Positions 23,525-33,910 of a stretch of 33,910 nt of DNA are shown one piece after another. This DNA is from Ichthyophonus hoferi (lineage: Eukaryota; Opisthokonta; Ichthyosporea; Ichthyophonida; Ichthyophonidae), in the NCBI GenBank assembly GCA_002751075.1, contig NAOQ01000403.1:1-33910 (forward strand), written 5' to 3'. Position 1 is the stretch's first letter, and each line of letters opens with the position of its first letter. The notes beneath the pieces are model-generated. The model was given only the letters and a program-made list of their open reading frames with translations. It was not told the DNA's origin and searched no databases. The position numbers were made by a program, and so were the translations under genes.

Positions 23525-24337
23525 TAATGTTTTTTTTATATAATGAAAACCTTTGTTGGATATTTTTAAACAATCGTCACCTGATATTAGTGTATTGAAA
23601 TCTGAGATAGATTGCAATGGATCTGCCAGTCATGGTTAATTTGTCGCTGGGTATCCAATAAATTGCAGAATTTCATTATTTTGAGAGCCATTACATTACA
23701 TTTAAAATTAAAAACACACAAGGGTCTGAAATCACTCTATGCCCCGATATAGCCTGTTAAACAACATAAAGACTAGATGCTCATTTATGATTGGTTGCCA
23801 AGACGATAAAAAGTCGGAGATAGATGATGCTGGGGGCTAAAAATAATAATATAGGCATAACATTCTAATATTCAAACTAAATATATATATATATAAAATG
23901 TATAAACATACCAATTTATATTTCAATAAACCAGAAATTATATAAAAATACATGCATAAATACAACTACATATAAAGAGAATGGGCAGTTATCTAGATCT
24001 ATCACACACCGATTAAATTTATCAGAGAAAGTACATAACTCGCCTAATATGGCAAGATAAAATTCTAGTGAAAGAGGGCCGCGATACGATATCGTCATAA
24101 CTATTATTATATTATTTTATTATTTTATTTATTTCACCAATTATTTATCATAGCTTATGCCATATTTATATATAAAATATTAGCGTTGTAGCATTATTCA
24201 AGGGGTTTCATTATTCCAGGTATAACTCAGAGTGTAGACTAGCTAGGTTGTGCTGCTAGTATGTATGTTGACTACTGTCAGGGTATATGGTGTGTGTGTG
24301 TTAAACATTGTGTTTGCTAGGTGTTTTTATATATTGT

Positions 24338-24440
24338 GGCATATCCATGTGAGCATGTATGTATGTGCATATATATGTAGGAATGTATGTGTATGTGTAG
24401 ATAGGTAGATAGGTATACGAACAATGTATGCATATATATA
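24338..24440. repeat. GTAT/TAGG-type degenerate microsatellite
   Basis: Mixed GTATGT, GTAGAT and TAGGTA units upstream of the ChAPs gene, from about 280 to 180 nt before its start codon. Confidence 0.7.
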
Positions 24441-24616
24441 TTTGGGTAATTGAGGATAATAATAATAATAAATATGTATTAGGCATATTTGTAGGCCTTT
24501 ATAATGTAGTGATCTGTAACACTTTTCAACCCCACCAACCTCTATCCCATACTCTCTCTTCCAGTACCCCTGTTTATATAATATACTAGGAATATAGGTA
24601 TATCCTTATAGATATA

Positions 24617-27600
24617 ATGGGTGAAACCTTTAAAACCATCCCTGAGATATTCGAGTCTAGTGTGTCAGAATGTTTGGCCTTTAGAACCAAAAGTTTGGCT
24701 AAGGTAAGCATTTATGGCTTTGTTTTATTGGAGGAGAATATTTAATAATTGCTTTTATAGGTTATTTAGAGCTTTATTACTATAAAGAATGTGCGTTTGA
24801 AGAGTGTGTTTCTATTGGTGGTTATATAGCTTTTTACAACTATGTTGTATTTGTTACAGGCTATTCAATGTATTATTAATGGATAGTATCATTATATCAT
24901 AACACAATATCACATTATCAAACGGTATATCATAATATATTATCGCATTACGGTACAGTGTTCTTTTATGCTAATGTGCTCCTGCCAAGGCTATACATAG
25001 ACAGCTTTATACATAATTTTTTTTAATTATTTTATCTTTTGTTAATAGGGATGAACTTTTACTGAGGTGTTCTTATGGAGGGTTATGTATCATATATATT
25101 ACTATTGACATATTATTCCGCTGTAGTATATTCTAATACACCAATAATTGGCGACCATATAGAATTTACTGCCACTTTCTTATTAGTAGAATTACCTTTC
25201 AGGGCGAATTCCTACTGGGGTCATGTCAATTAAAGCATTTAAAATATTTTAATGGCTACCTTCCCGTACAATAGTGTTATTGACAGAGAGGTCTTATCAT
25301 ATGATCCATCCCATTCCAATGTGAACTACACCCTTTATATATATCTCTTTCTATATATCTACCTGCATCTATCAGTAGAAACGTTTGTCTATAAACTACC
25401 ATGTCTAGTCATAAATATTATGATTAAACACCAATCTCTCTCCAGATTGGTGGCCTGGGACCACCTGATCTATGCCATGTCACTAAGGTACAGGAGCGCA
25501 CACAAGGATTGTTTATGAAAAACAATAATGTCCCCCCCTCGCAATTGGGCACTTATCACTATGTCTATGGACTGGATGTGTCTTCTCCGGCCTATGTGGC
25601 GGCCTATTTTAATACCCTATTGAATGACTCTGTTAAAGGTATATACATATATGGAGAGATATATGTGTATATGCATAGGTATACCATTTTAATACCCTAC
25701 TGAATGATTCTGTTAAAGGTATAGCTATATGTCTATGTATGTGTGTATCTATAGTAGCAAGGAATGCTTTAATACGGCTGTCGATTAGATATATCATATC
25801 TCTCCTCTGTAGCCACCTAGTTTAACATCTTGGTAAGTGGTGCGATGAAAGGTATATATTTATGTAGGTATGTGCGTGTGGCATATACCTCTACCTACAC
25901 ACTATCCTATCCACCCTATATGATCCTAAAATATGGTCACCCCGTGACCTCTATCCACTCAGGTCCAGGAGCGTGGCGTGTACAAAGTGGTACGTATTGC
26001 TCTTATAATGCCTTTGCTAGAGTGGATGTAAGGATAGAAGTTACTATGCCAGGTACTGTTAATGCCTATGTATTGGATGGAGAGGGGAGGAGGTTTGGAT
26101 GTGATGACCGTATATGGCAGGTAGGATTAGTATATATGGCAGGTAGTTGGGTATATACTATATAGTGTATAATAGATAGGGTTATAGTATACCATATGAT
26201 ATGTAGTTCTATATTGTCGTCTGTATTATCTTGTTATTTTTATACTTAATATTGTCTCTTTCTTTTGCCTAATATAGTATTTGTCTTATACCATTTATGA
26301 TATTTATACTTCACTTTCTATGGTATTGTACTATATTATCCCTCTCTTCCTAGCCCTATCACCTTCCCCTTCCTCTTTATTACCCTTCTCTCTCTAATCC
26401 CCACCCCCCTCTAGGAGGTACATGTGTGTGCTATGCTACGTGTACTCTCTATGCCCTCCCCTATTACCCACCATATCGACGCTCTACGTATAGTCCCTTA
26501 CCTTACCGACCCCAGAGATGAGGCCGTCTTTATACTCTATGCTAAGAAGCTGTTTTGGGATGGACGCTATTTAGGGACCAATGAGCTCACTGCCCCAATT
26601 ACCAATATTAATAACCGGTTAGCTGTGGGTGTTAAGGATTATTACTACAAAGCTAGTCGGTATGATGAAGGGATGAGTTTTTTCCAACAGTTTCTCGAGC
26701 AGGATGGAGAGGTGGCCACTATTATAGCAGAGGGATTGGACCAATTAGGACAAACTACTAAGGCTATAGGCCTTCTGGCTAAGTCATTGGTTAAGGTATA
26801 TGGGTCTATTTATAGAGGAAGACATAGGGCAGGGTATGATAGGATATAATGCGATGTAATATAATATGGTATATTATGGTATGATCTAATGCAGTGTAAT
26901 GAAATATAATTCCAAGGACTCTTGCCATGTATTAATGACCCAATCATTTGATCCCACCTAATGTATCCTGGTGTATATGATAGAGGTATATTATGGACCC
27001 CCCTATATATTAATTACTTCATTATCCTATCCTATCAGATGCCTCAATCTTATGCCATGCTAATGAAGCAAAGCCAGCTATTGGTCACTATTGATGACAT
27101 TCCTACCGCATTGGATATTGCCAAGTTAGTAGTTGATTTGGCTCCGGCACAGGTAGAGTATATATATATATATAGTTAGAGATACATGCGGTTAGATATG
27201 TAGACGTTCTAACATAATATCTTACTATCATATTAACGTGCATACACCCTTTATAATTCTGGGCTTATAGTTCTCTAGTCTTTCATTATATTGCAATACA
27301 GCATATTTTCCATTGCTTTGATATCTTCTAATTATACTTGCCAATCAGACATTGCATGACAAAATACGAATACTATAAGCCTATGTTACATATGTTTTCA
27401 TTGGTCTAATTAAGAGGGTCTATTATATTGCTCAATTACAATTAGATTTTGCAATGGAATGTGATTTAGCCTGATTCCTAACCGATTATCCGTAGTCTCT
27501 TGTTCTCGCGGTAATAGTAAGCATTTATTATTGGTCCACCCATGTATAAGCCAATTCCTATATACCAATCAAACCGTCCCTATAAACGATGTTAGTCTTT

Positions 27601-30600
27601 AGTAATCCATACCAATCTATGCCAATCTCCCTTAATCTATCCTAATATCTCCCCTCCCCTTATACCCCTATAGGCCCAACCCTGGATCAACCTAGCGCTG
27701 ACCTATACTGCCGCTAAGAATTACCCTATGGCTCTAGTGGCCCTTAACGTCACTCCCATGGTTCACGGGTCAGAATCGCACTTTAATCCCATGCTTGATC
27801 CCGCCCAAATCACCAATAACAACGAGGTACTTCTATTCATATGTATATCTATATGTATACCCGTACCCTCTTTATATCTGTATGAGGGCTACTAGGTCCA
27901 TACACTAATAAGGCAATAGTAAGTTTAGTTTTTGTAAAATGTGGCAAGCAACCGCTATAAGTGCTGACGTCATAATTGTGTCACATATTATACCATTGGG
28001 TTACTACCGTATGACGTAATGTGAAGAGTAACTATGATAGGTAGATAATGGCCAGGAATTGTAATACATACCTACCTACATCCATCTATACTCTCACACA
28101 TACTATCATACATACGATCTTACTATCATACCATATCTTACCATATCCTATCCTATTTCATCTATATCTATATATGGTTAGATTCTACGAGAGATGATTG
28201 AAGCAGAAGAGGAAGGTGATCAGGAGTTAATCTCCCTGCCAGCCACTAATCTTAAAGGCACTTATATTATGGCCTATGGAGTGATAACACGTATGTTGGC
28301 AGAGATCACATGGGATGACCTGCTAACCTATAGGTCAAAGGTAGGTTATAATATAACGGTACATTGTGATTAGTGGATAGATAGATCAGGGGTAGGCTAT
28401 ATTTTAATGGTCTATTATAAGTGGTGGATGGATAGATTAAATGTAGGTTATATATATATATATAATTATCCAATTATGTCATATTTAATACTAGGATTAA
28501 ACCAACGCATAGTGCCTATTGTATGGATATGTCCCTTCTGATTGGCTATAATTATCCAAAAAAAAACCAGCAATAATAATTGTTATAATTATGATTGGAT
28601 GGCCAATTCAATAGAACCCGATCCATAAATTATAATCACCATTAGATTCTTTCTGCTCCAATTAATCTATTTTAATGCTTTTCACTTCTTTTGATTTGAC
28701 ATTGTGTTATTTTTGAAGACCAATCAGTCTCCAAGTATATTATGCTATGTAATTTAATGGTAAATTGGTGTATATTTGCTTAGATTAATTGAAAAATTAG
28801 TACCTAATCACTAATTAGACATAGCTTAGCGCTATTACTATGCGATAGTATGGCTAGAAGTATTTTACCCCTGTAATTCTTGGGTAATTAAAGTTTCCCT
28901 GGAGGTTTATAGAGGTATAATAGGTCTGCAGGTATTATATTATGAGATATGCTATGTTATGGCATGTCATGATAAGCAATAGACCCCTCTCGCTATTTTC
29001 TTACACATCCGGTTTTCATATTCTTAACTATATGCAATATATCGAAGTATACCAGTCACCGAAAACATGGCAGGTTGTTTTACAGCCAATTACTAACCGT
29101 CCACCTCCCTAGGTGTTCTTAATGGAAGAGGAGTATGCCGCTACATTTAGACAACAGACTGTATTACCCAATGGGAGCGAAGAAGGGGAGGGAAAGGGGA
29201 AGATAGGGGGACTGACTGTACATGAGAATGGTATAGTATATATTATATATTATATAGGGTGTATGTATGTCATATACAGTATATAGGTTATATATATATT
29301 ATTATTGTATTATATCCTAATATTATGCTATGTTCTACTATTATATTATATTATATTATTATATTATATCCTTATATTATATTATTTTTTTCTATAATCT
29401 CTCCATATTGTCCTTCTATAATTTGTCATTTTCTGATGTCTGGAGGAGAGGTTAATTTTAAAAGTGATCTTTCATTAGCTAAGAAGTAACAATAAAATTA
29501 TGAAAGGACACATAATTTACGTTCAAAAACTGACTTTGCAATTTCTCAGGCAGAGATCCTGTCTATGTGCTATATATATCTCTACCTGTTTATTGGTGGT
29601 CTATATATAGAACATACATTATCTTGCATTGCAGAGTGCTATAATTACTTAATTACCTATCATTACCGTTTATTATTATTATTGGCCATTACTATACTCT
29701 GCCAATTCAGGCAGGTATTTATCTATTTACCATTAGCTGATTGGTGGGATAATGGTAATCAATATAAGAGATTAGACAATACTGTGTGAGTATCTCTGCG
29801 ATTAAGATTTTTTTGTCAGTTAGTGGTCACCGCAATCATATATGGCCCAATTAAAGGCGAGCACAAGGAGACTTCACAATTTAATTGAGCAGAAAGATCC
29901 GATATTTGATTACACATGAGTGATATTAAAATGGATACCAATGCTGTCTTGCTATATTTCTAGGTGAAACGAAGGAGGGTGAGAATGGAAAAGAGGAGGA
30001 AGGAGAGGGGGAGGAGAAGACCAGCTCACCAGTGGATAAGGTATGTATATGTGTGTGAGGGTATGTATGTATGTCCTATAGCAGCACTAATGTCACTTAC
30101 CTTCCAGCCAAGCAAACCCTCGGCTGCCTCCCTTGATGATACCCCATCGGAGGATAAGGATAAGGAGACAGTGGCTGGTGGTAAGCGCCTATTGGAGCGC
30201 TGGCTAGACCAACTATTTACAGCCTTGTATCAAGATCTAATGTGCTCTGTGATTTGGAATGCACAGGTATGTAAACAGTGAACTTGGGTAGTGATTGCAA
30301 GACCTTATTATTGGTACTATAATATAATCATCGTGATCTTTGCACTTAATATTAATCGGAGCTAATCAATGGACTATAACTGCGTCAACTCTAGTTTGGA
30401 TAGGCCAATAAGGTTAGTGCGTAACATAGGAATGTGATATACCGAATATCGTACACCTATATATGGTACTATCTCTATATGTGATAGGTATATTTGTGTA
30501 TACAGTTCTCTGCATTATGGCCCAACCCACTTCCACACGAATTAAGTACAAATTAACAGTTAACTGGCACCTTACATTTTCTTGCTACCATAGGCCGGGT

Positions 30601-32009
30601 ATTGAATACCTTGTTTAATTAATGAACTACCAATTACATATTATGTAGTAAGGTAAAGGGACGCAAGTCTATTCTTAGCTAATTAGTTTTCTTACATAAG
30701 GAGCTATCCAGTGAGATATAATATATTAAATATATTCGTTTCTTTTTATTGTGCTAGAATCAGGTAACTATTATGTTACACCAAAGGAATGTAGTCTGTA
30801 GTTAGCATAAACGGCATACTACGTTAGTATAGTTATGTATAGTGAGTGTAACTGGCTACACCCTAGTAACCATGTTAAGGCCTGTTTTCTTATGGTTGGT
30901 TATTACTGTTTGCTTATTAACCAAGCCATTGCTTTGATTTAACTGGTCTGTATATATATATATATATATATATGCATATTTTCAGGAATCTCATGCTCGC
31001 AAGAACAATATAGCGGTGTTCCATACTGTAGGCGACCACCTGAGGTATGGTATTGTTACTGAACGGCTGAATAGAAAGGATGAGGCCCTATTGGCTTATC
31101 AGCAATGCACAGAGCAAGGTAGGTACTGTCTATATAGAGGCGTATATGGTGTTGTATGCCTATCTACCTCTATATTTATATAATAGACATTATGCCTTAC
31201 CAAGCCCCATGTATAATAAGATAGTTAGGGGGATCTATATGAATATTTTACTAACCCAGGGGGGTCTATAGCATTTTGTCTCAGGGGACTACTTGCTATA
31301 TTAGATATCTATTCTCGCGATGGATTTGTGGAGGAAACTATGGTCACCTTAGACTCCATCCATAACTTTTACGACAAGCACCCCAGCCTGCCAGTTCCTC
31401 GTGAGGTAAATATTGTGGTCTTTCTTGGTGTAGCTATTATTATTCTTTGTATTTTATATGTTTGCAGTAGAGCCCCCCTGGAGGGTGTCTATCATAGAAT
31501 ATTTAGGGCTATTAGTATTTTATAGTAGTCTGTGGTTCATAACGAACGAAGGCCTAGATTGGTGTGTTGGATTTTAAAAAGTTATATTCTATCAATGGAT
31601 GATTACTATTGAACAATATAGATGCTAATGGTGCTTAATGGTGCGTGCTCCATATATGGATATATGCATGTATCTATTGCCTTCTTTAGTATACACATAC
31701 ACCCATGACCTCATGATACAACACCCATACTATCATTCTACATTTTTCTCTCCCTCTCTTTAGTAACATTGGGCACATACCAACACTGTACTTACATAAT
31801 ATATTATGCATGTGGTGCGTTCATGTGATGTGCTGCACCTCTGACCTCATAATGACGCAATACAGTTGGAGGAAGCAGTGTGGCGACTAATTAGCAAGCA
31901 CGGTCTCTCAATTGTGAAACAGATAGGAGCCAAAAGGATTGCAAAGAATGAACACCTTAGAAAATGTGTTGAAAATGCAGTGAAATGGAAAGTGCATGGC
32001 TATAAATAG
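24617..32009 (+). CDS. ChAPs family exomer subunit (Chs5-Arf1-binding protein; Bch1/Bud7-like), 13 exons
   Basis: Exons: 24617-24703, 25446-25638, 25963-26120, 26415-26795, 27039-27152, 27674-27826, 28182-28340, 29113-29230, 29964-30040, 30108-30266, 30986-31118, 31272-31405, 31866-32009. All phases agree and give 669 residues, slightly shorter than yeast ChAPs (about 720-750). Family marks: LGPPDLCHVTK (about 33-43), YHYVYGLDVSS (about 66-76), PGAWRVQSGTYCSYNAF (about 95-111), then a helical-repeat (TPR-like) body through DEGMSFFQQFLEQDGE, QPWINLALTY and ERLNRKDEALLAYQQC, and a C-terminal KHGLSIVKQIGAK. Known role: ChAPs pair with Chs5 and Arf1 at the trans-Golgi to export cargo such as chitin synthase Chs3. 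Residues about 438-480 form an acidic low-complexity insert (exons 8-9). Splice-site duplications occur at exons 2, 3 and 7, and the stop region is also duplicated. The paralogue (Bch1, Bud7, Bch2 or Chs6) cannot be decided. The long intron 1 could hide a missed small exon. Confidence 0.9.
25606..25728. repeat. Tandem duplication of ChAPs exon-2 end and donor (80-bp period)
   Basis: Copies at 25606-25648 and 25686-25728 share ATTTTAATACCCTA, TGAATGA and TGTTAAAGGTATA with few differences. Copy two lies in intron 2 and carries a second GTATAG donor at 25719. Confidence 0.9.
26111..26147. repeat. 22-bp direct repeat across the ChAPs exon-3 donor
   Basis: TATATGGCAGGTAG occurs at 26111 and again at 26133, placing a second identical CAG/GTAG donor in intron 3. 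Confidence 0.85.
28341..28462. repeat. 51-bp tandem repeat starting at the ChAPs exon-7 donor
   Basis: GTAGGTTATA, GTAGGCTATA and GTAGGTTATA begin at 28341, 28392 and 28443. Between them lie related GTGG(A)TAGATAG blocks. The donor is the first base of the array. Confidence 0.8.
29323..29392. repeat. (TTATA)n repeat, ChAPs intron 8
   Basis: Short degenerate TTATA array. Open frames here are low-complexity. Confidence 0.75.
30949..30973. repeat. (TA)n microsatellite, ChAPs intron 10
   Basis: A pure TA run of about 24 bp ending 12 nt before the exon-11 acceptor, where a pyrimidine tract is usual. Confidence 0.9.
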
Positions 32010-32150
32010 AGATAGGTTTTGATGGGATGCTATAAATAAAGACATGATATGCTAGGGTAGATTACATAAAGGTGTATGATATTGTATGATATAATATGAT
32101 AGGAGAAACGGAAGGTGTGTGGCTATAAATAGAGATAGGTTATGATAGGA
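31982..32150. repeat. Tandem duplication of the ChAPs stop-codon region (about 123-bp period)
   Basis: The block around GGCTATAAATAGAGATAGGT, covering the last codons and stop, recurs at about 32105-32150. Intervening sequence to 32290 shows further decayed similarity. Confidence 0.85.
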
Positions 32151-33910
32151 TTGGTGTACTACATAAGGGTATGATATGGTAGGATATAGTAAAGTATGAT
32201 TGGATAAAGTGTAGCACATGAAAGTATAATGTAATGTAATATGGTATGATGTAATCTATATATAGAGGTATTGCATGATATTGGGAAACATATTATATTG
32301 TTGATTTTGATATAATAAAACCCTGTTGTAATTTATAAATACTATTTTATGCTAAAACAGAAATATTTAATCAACTTAAGTATTTCTCTATATAGTGTTG
32401 GAAAGCATCTATAATTTCTATTGCAAGAAAGTCTCTGTTTTGCATGACTTAAGATGTAAATGTATAACCTCATAGTAATTATCAGAATCTGTCGCAGTTT
32501 TGGCGATTTGTCTACAGCTATCGGGATCTCCAATTGTATATTTGATAGTAGTTAATTTTGTTGGACCAGCGGTAGTAATAGTCACTTAATCGGATCTGTC
32601 TTTAAGGCACAGTTGTTGTGGTTGCAATTCTATGAAAGGCTCATACACCGACCCTCTAGGCAACTGGCTGTAGTAATTGCATCTCTGTTCTACTTCAGAA
32701 GGAATAGATGCTTTGACTCACCGGGATGCGAATGTAGAAATTACACAGTGAGATCGATCACTAAGTGGTGATATATTTCGATATAAATAACATCTACTGT
32801 CACTATTTAATGTGAGCAATCAATTCTCTGAGTTCTGAACGAGCAAGAGATATGGACACTGACTATCATATATGAGTACTAACGGTGGATTAGGCACTAT
32901 AATAACAATGGGGTTATTACATACATGTAATTAAAGGCAAAGTCTTAGCAAGCGTTACGAGAACTTCATATTTTTGCTACTGATACCGCATATGTGTGAG
33001 GGTCCTTTATTATTGACTTTTTTTTTCTTTTATACTTGTTTTTATTGCCAGTGCTAATTTTTGGTTAATACCAATGTGGCTAGGTTCTATAACTTAAATG
33101 GGTAACTGGTATAGTACCATATGTATATATATATATGGATTGTCTTTTAAAAAAGATTTTTTTTTAAAAATTAATTCTGTCTTTGCATCGTTTTTTCGTA
33201 ATTTACGCATCTATATTGATTGGTTAAAATAAGGAAAATAACAGCAAATCTCATCAATAATATCTTTATATTTATATATTGTTACACCCCATTTATTTGT
33301 TAAAACCAGATAACAATTGTATGTTTAATCACATATGGGCAGAGTCCTTAAAGGAACTCTATTAATACTTTTTATATGGTGTCTCGCAAGCTCTAATTGC
33401 TTTTAAAACCAGATATATACTTCTGAACATTTCCACATTCAGTATTCTTTCAGGGTATTCAACACTTTCAATATTTAACAATAATATCAGAAAGATTTTC
33501 AGCACAAAGTTAGTAAGCAATACGACATTATAATGTGTTTTAAGAGAATTCATCATTTTGGCTCCGTGAAAATGTCTGATATCCTAATACCACACCGTGG
33601 TTGAAAGACACGCCTCTGCTTTGGACCAAGAAAGAATGGCTATATTCTAAGCTGTTAAGCGTACTAAGGTGCATAGACCTAACCAAAATGAGATCCTTTC
33701 TCTTTCAAAAACATGGCTCGCAATAAAAAGGGTTTAAAATATCCAGCAATTCACCGGTATATAACAATTCGAATAATACATTGAAAAGTGTAAATTTTTC
33801 TATTACCAGTATTATCTAACTTGCTTGTTTAGGGTAATTATTCAACCAAAATAAAAGGCATTATTGTTATAAAATATCCAGCTATTCGTCCTTAAAGGAT
33901 AAGGATAAAA
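32010..33910. other. Downstream intergenic stretch, no gene seen
   Basis: AT-rich sequence with decayed copies of the ChAPs 3' end to about 32290. Beyond that there is no recognisable coding. Short open frames at 32342-32533 and 33362-33556 (both minus) have no family match I can see. Confidence 0.5.
32035..32040 (+). terminator. Possible polyadenylation signal of the ChAPs gene
   Basis: AATAAA 26 nt after the stop codon, within the duplicated 3' block. Confidence 0.4.

Larger units (their letters stand above)
20075..24616. other. Gene-poor stretch with decayed repeats
   Basis: 4.5 kb without a confident host gene. It holds inverted copies of an unclassified repeat (21196-21394 and 23192-23383), a perfect palindrome (21671-21717), an open minus-strand stretch of about 60 codons (22480-22297, with TGRARSIAMKDCQEIFHKKG), an AT run at 23880-23896 and GTAT-type repeats at 24338-24440. 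The minus-strand stretch has no recognised family. Confidence 0.5.

Noticed and set aside
24858-25445. Possible extra ChAPs exons in intron 1 (open stretch with IEFTATFLLVELPF near 25160)
   Set aside because: Exon 1 joins directly to exon 2 in phase and gives the expected LGPPDLCH context. The stretch ends in a stop and has no clear place in the family.
33737-33888. Direct repeat AAAATATCCAGC at about 33737 and 33871
   Set aside because: Short and AT-rich; no longer similarity around it supports an element end.
1-33910. CRISPR arrays, tRNA, rRNA, snRNA, bacterial-type operons
   Set aside because: The direct repeats seen are microsatellites or local duplications, and no tRNA B-box or conserved snRNA blocks were recognised on reading both strands.

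Overview
The window is a piece of an AT-rich, intron-dense eukaryotic nuclear genome with one assembly gap (490 N, 10435-10924). A fungus is the best guess. The largest gene encodes a ChAPs-type exomer subunit, a family known essentially from fungi. The long introns (about 65-770 bp, 14 in the proteasome gene) and heavy microsatellite load argue against a typical yeast or filamentous ascomycete, so an early-diverging fungal lineage seems more likely. The species cannot be fixed from sequence alone.

Layout, left to right. At 268-2215 (+) lie the last three visible exons of an ADCK2-like mitochondrial ABC1/UbiB kinase, with its 5' part outside the window. At about 3539-5353 sits an old, broken Ty1/copia-type LTR element: two partial copies head to head between LTR-like repeats. 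The AT-rich stretch 5354-8288 has no confident gene. A single-exon 2OG-Fe(II) oxygenase of prolyl-4-hydroxylase type occupies 8289-9734 (-). The gap-containing intergenic stretch 9735-12884 follows. A complete 15-exon gene for proteasome lid subunit Rpn3/PSMD3 lies at 12885-18215 (+). A single-exon PAP2 phosphatase of the PLPP6 group lies at 19352-20074 (+). The gene-poor stretch 20075-24616 holds two inverted copies of an unclassified repeat and a perfect 47-bp palindrome. A complete 13-exon ChAPs gene lies at 24617-32009 (+), followed by non-coding sequence to the end. The genes are ordinary housekeeping functions (quinone biosynthesis, protein turnover, lipid phosphate metabolism, Golgi export) and do not form a pathway or operon.

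The most unusual signals are structural. (1) At several exon ends the 5' splice site lies in a local tandem duplication (120, 80, 22 and 51 bp periods), or is the first unit of a microsatellite such as (GTAT)n. This suggests a common mode of intron growth here. (2) The pentamer ATTGG/CCAAT is about three times more frequent than composition predicts, in introns and intergenic DNA alike. (3) There is a perfect palindrome with 23-bp arms and a 1-nt centre. No CRISPR array, tRNA, rRNA or defence-like gene cluster was recognised. All exon joins were made by hand from splice consensus, reading phase and family alignment recalled from memory.
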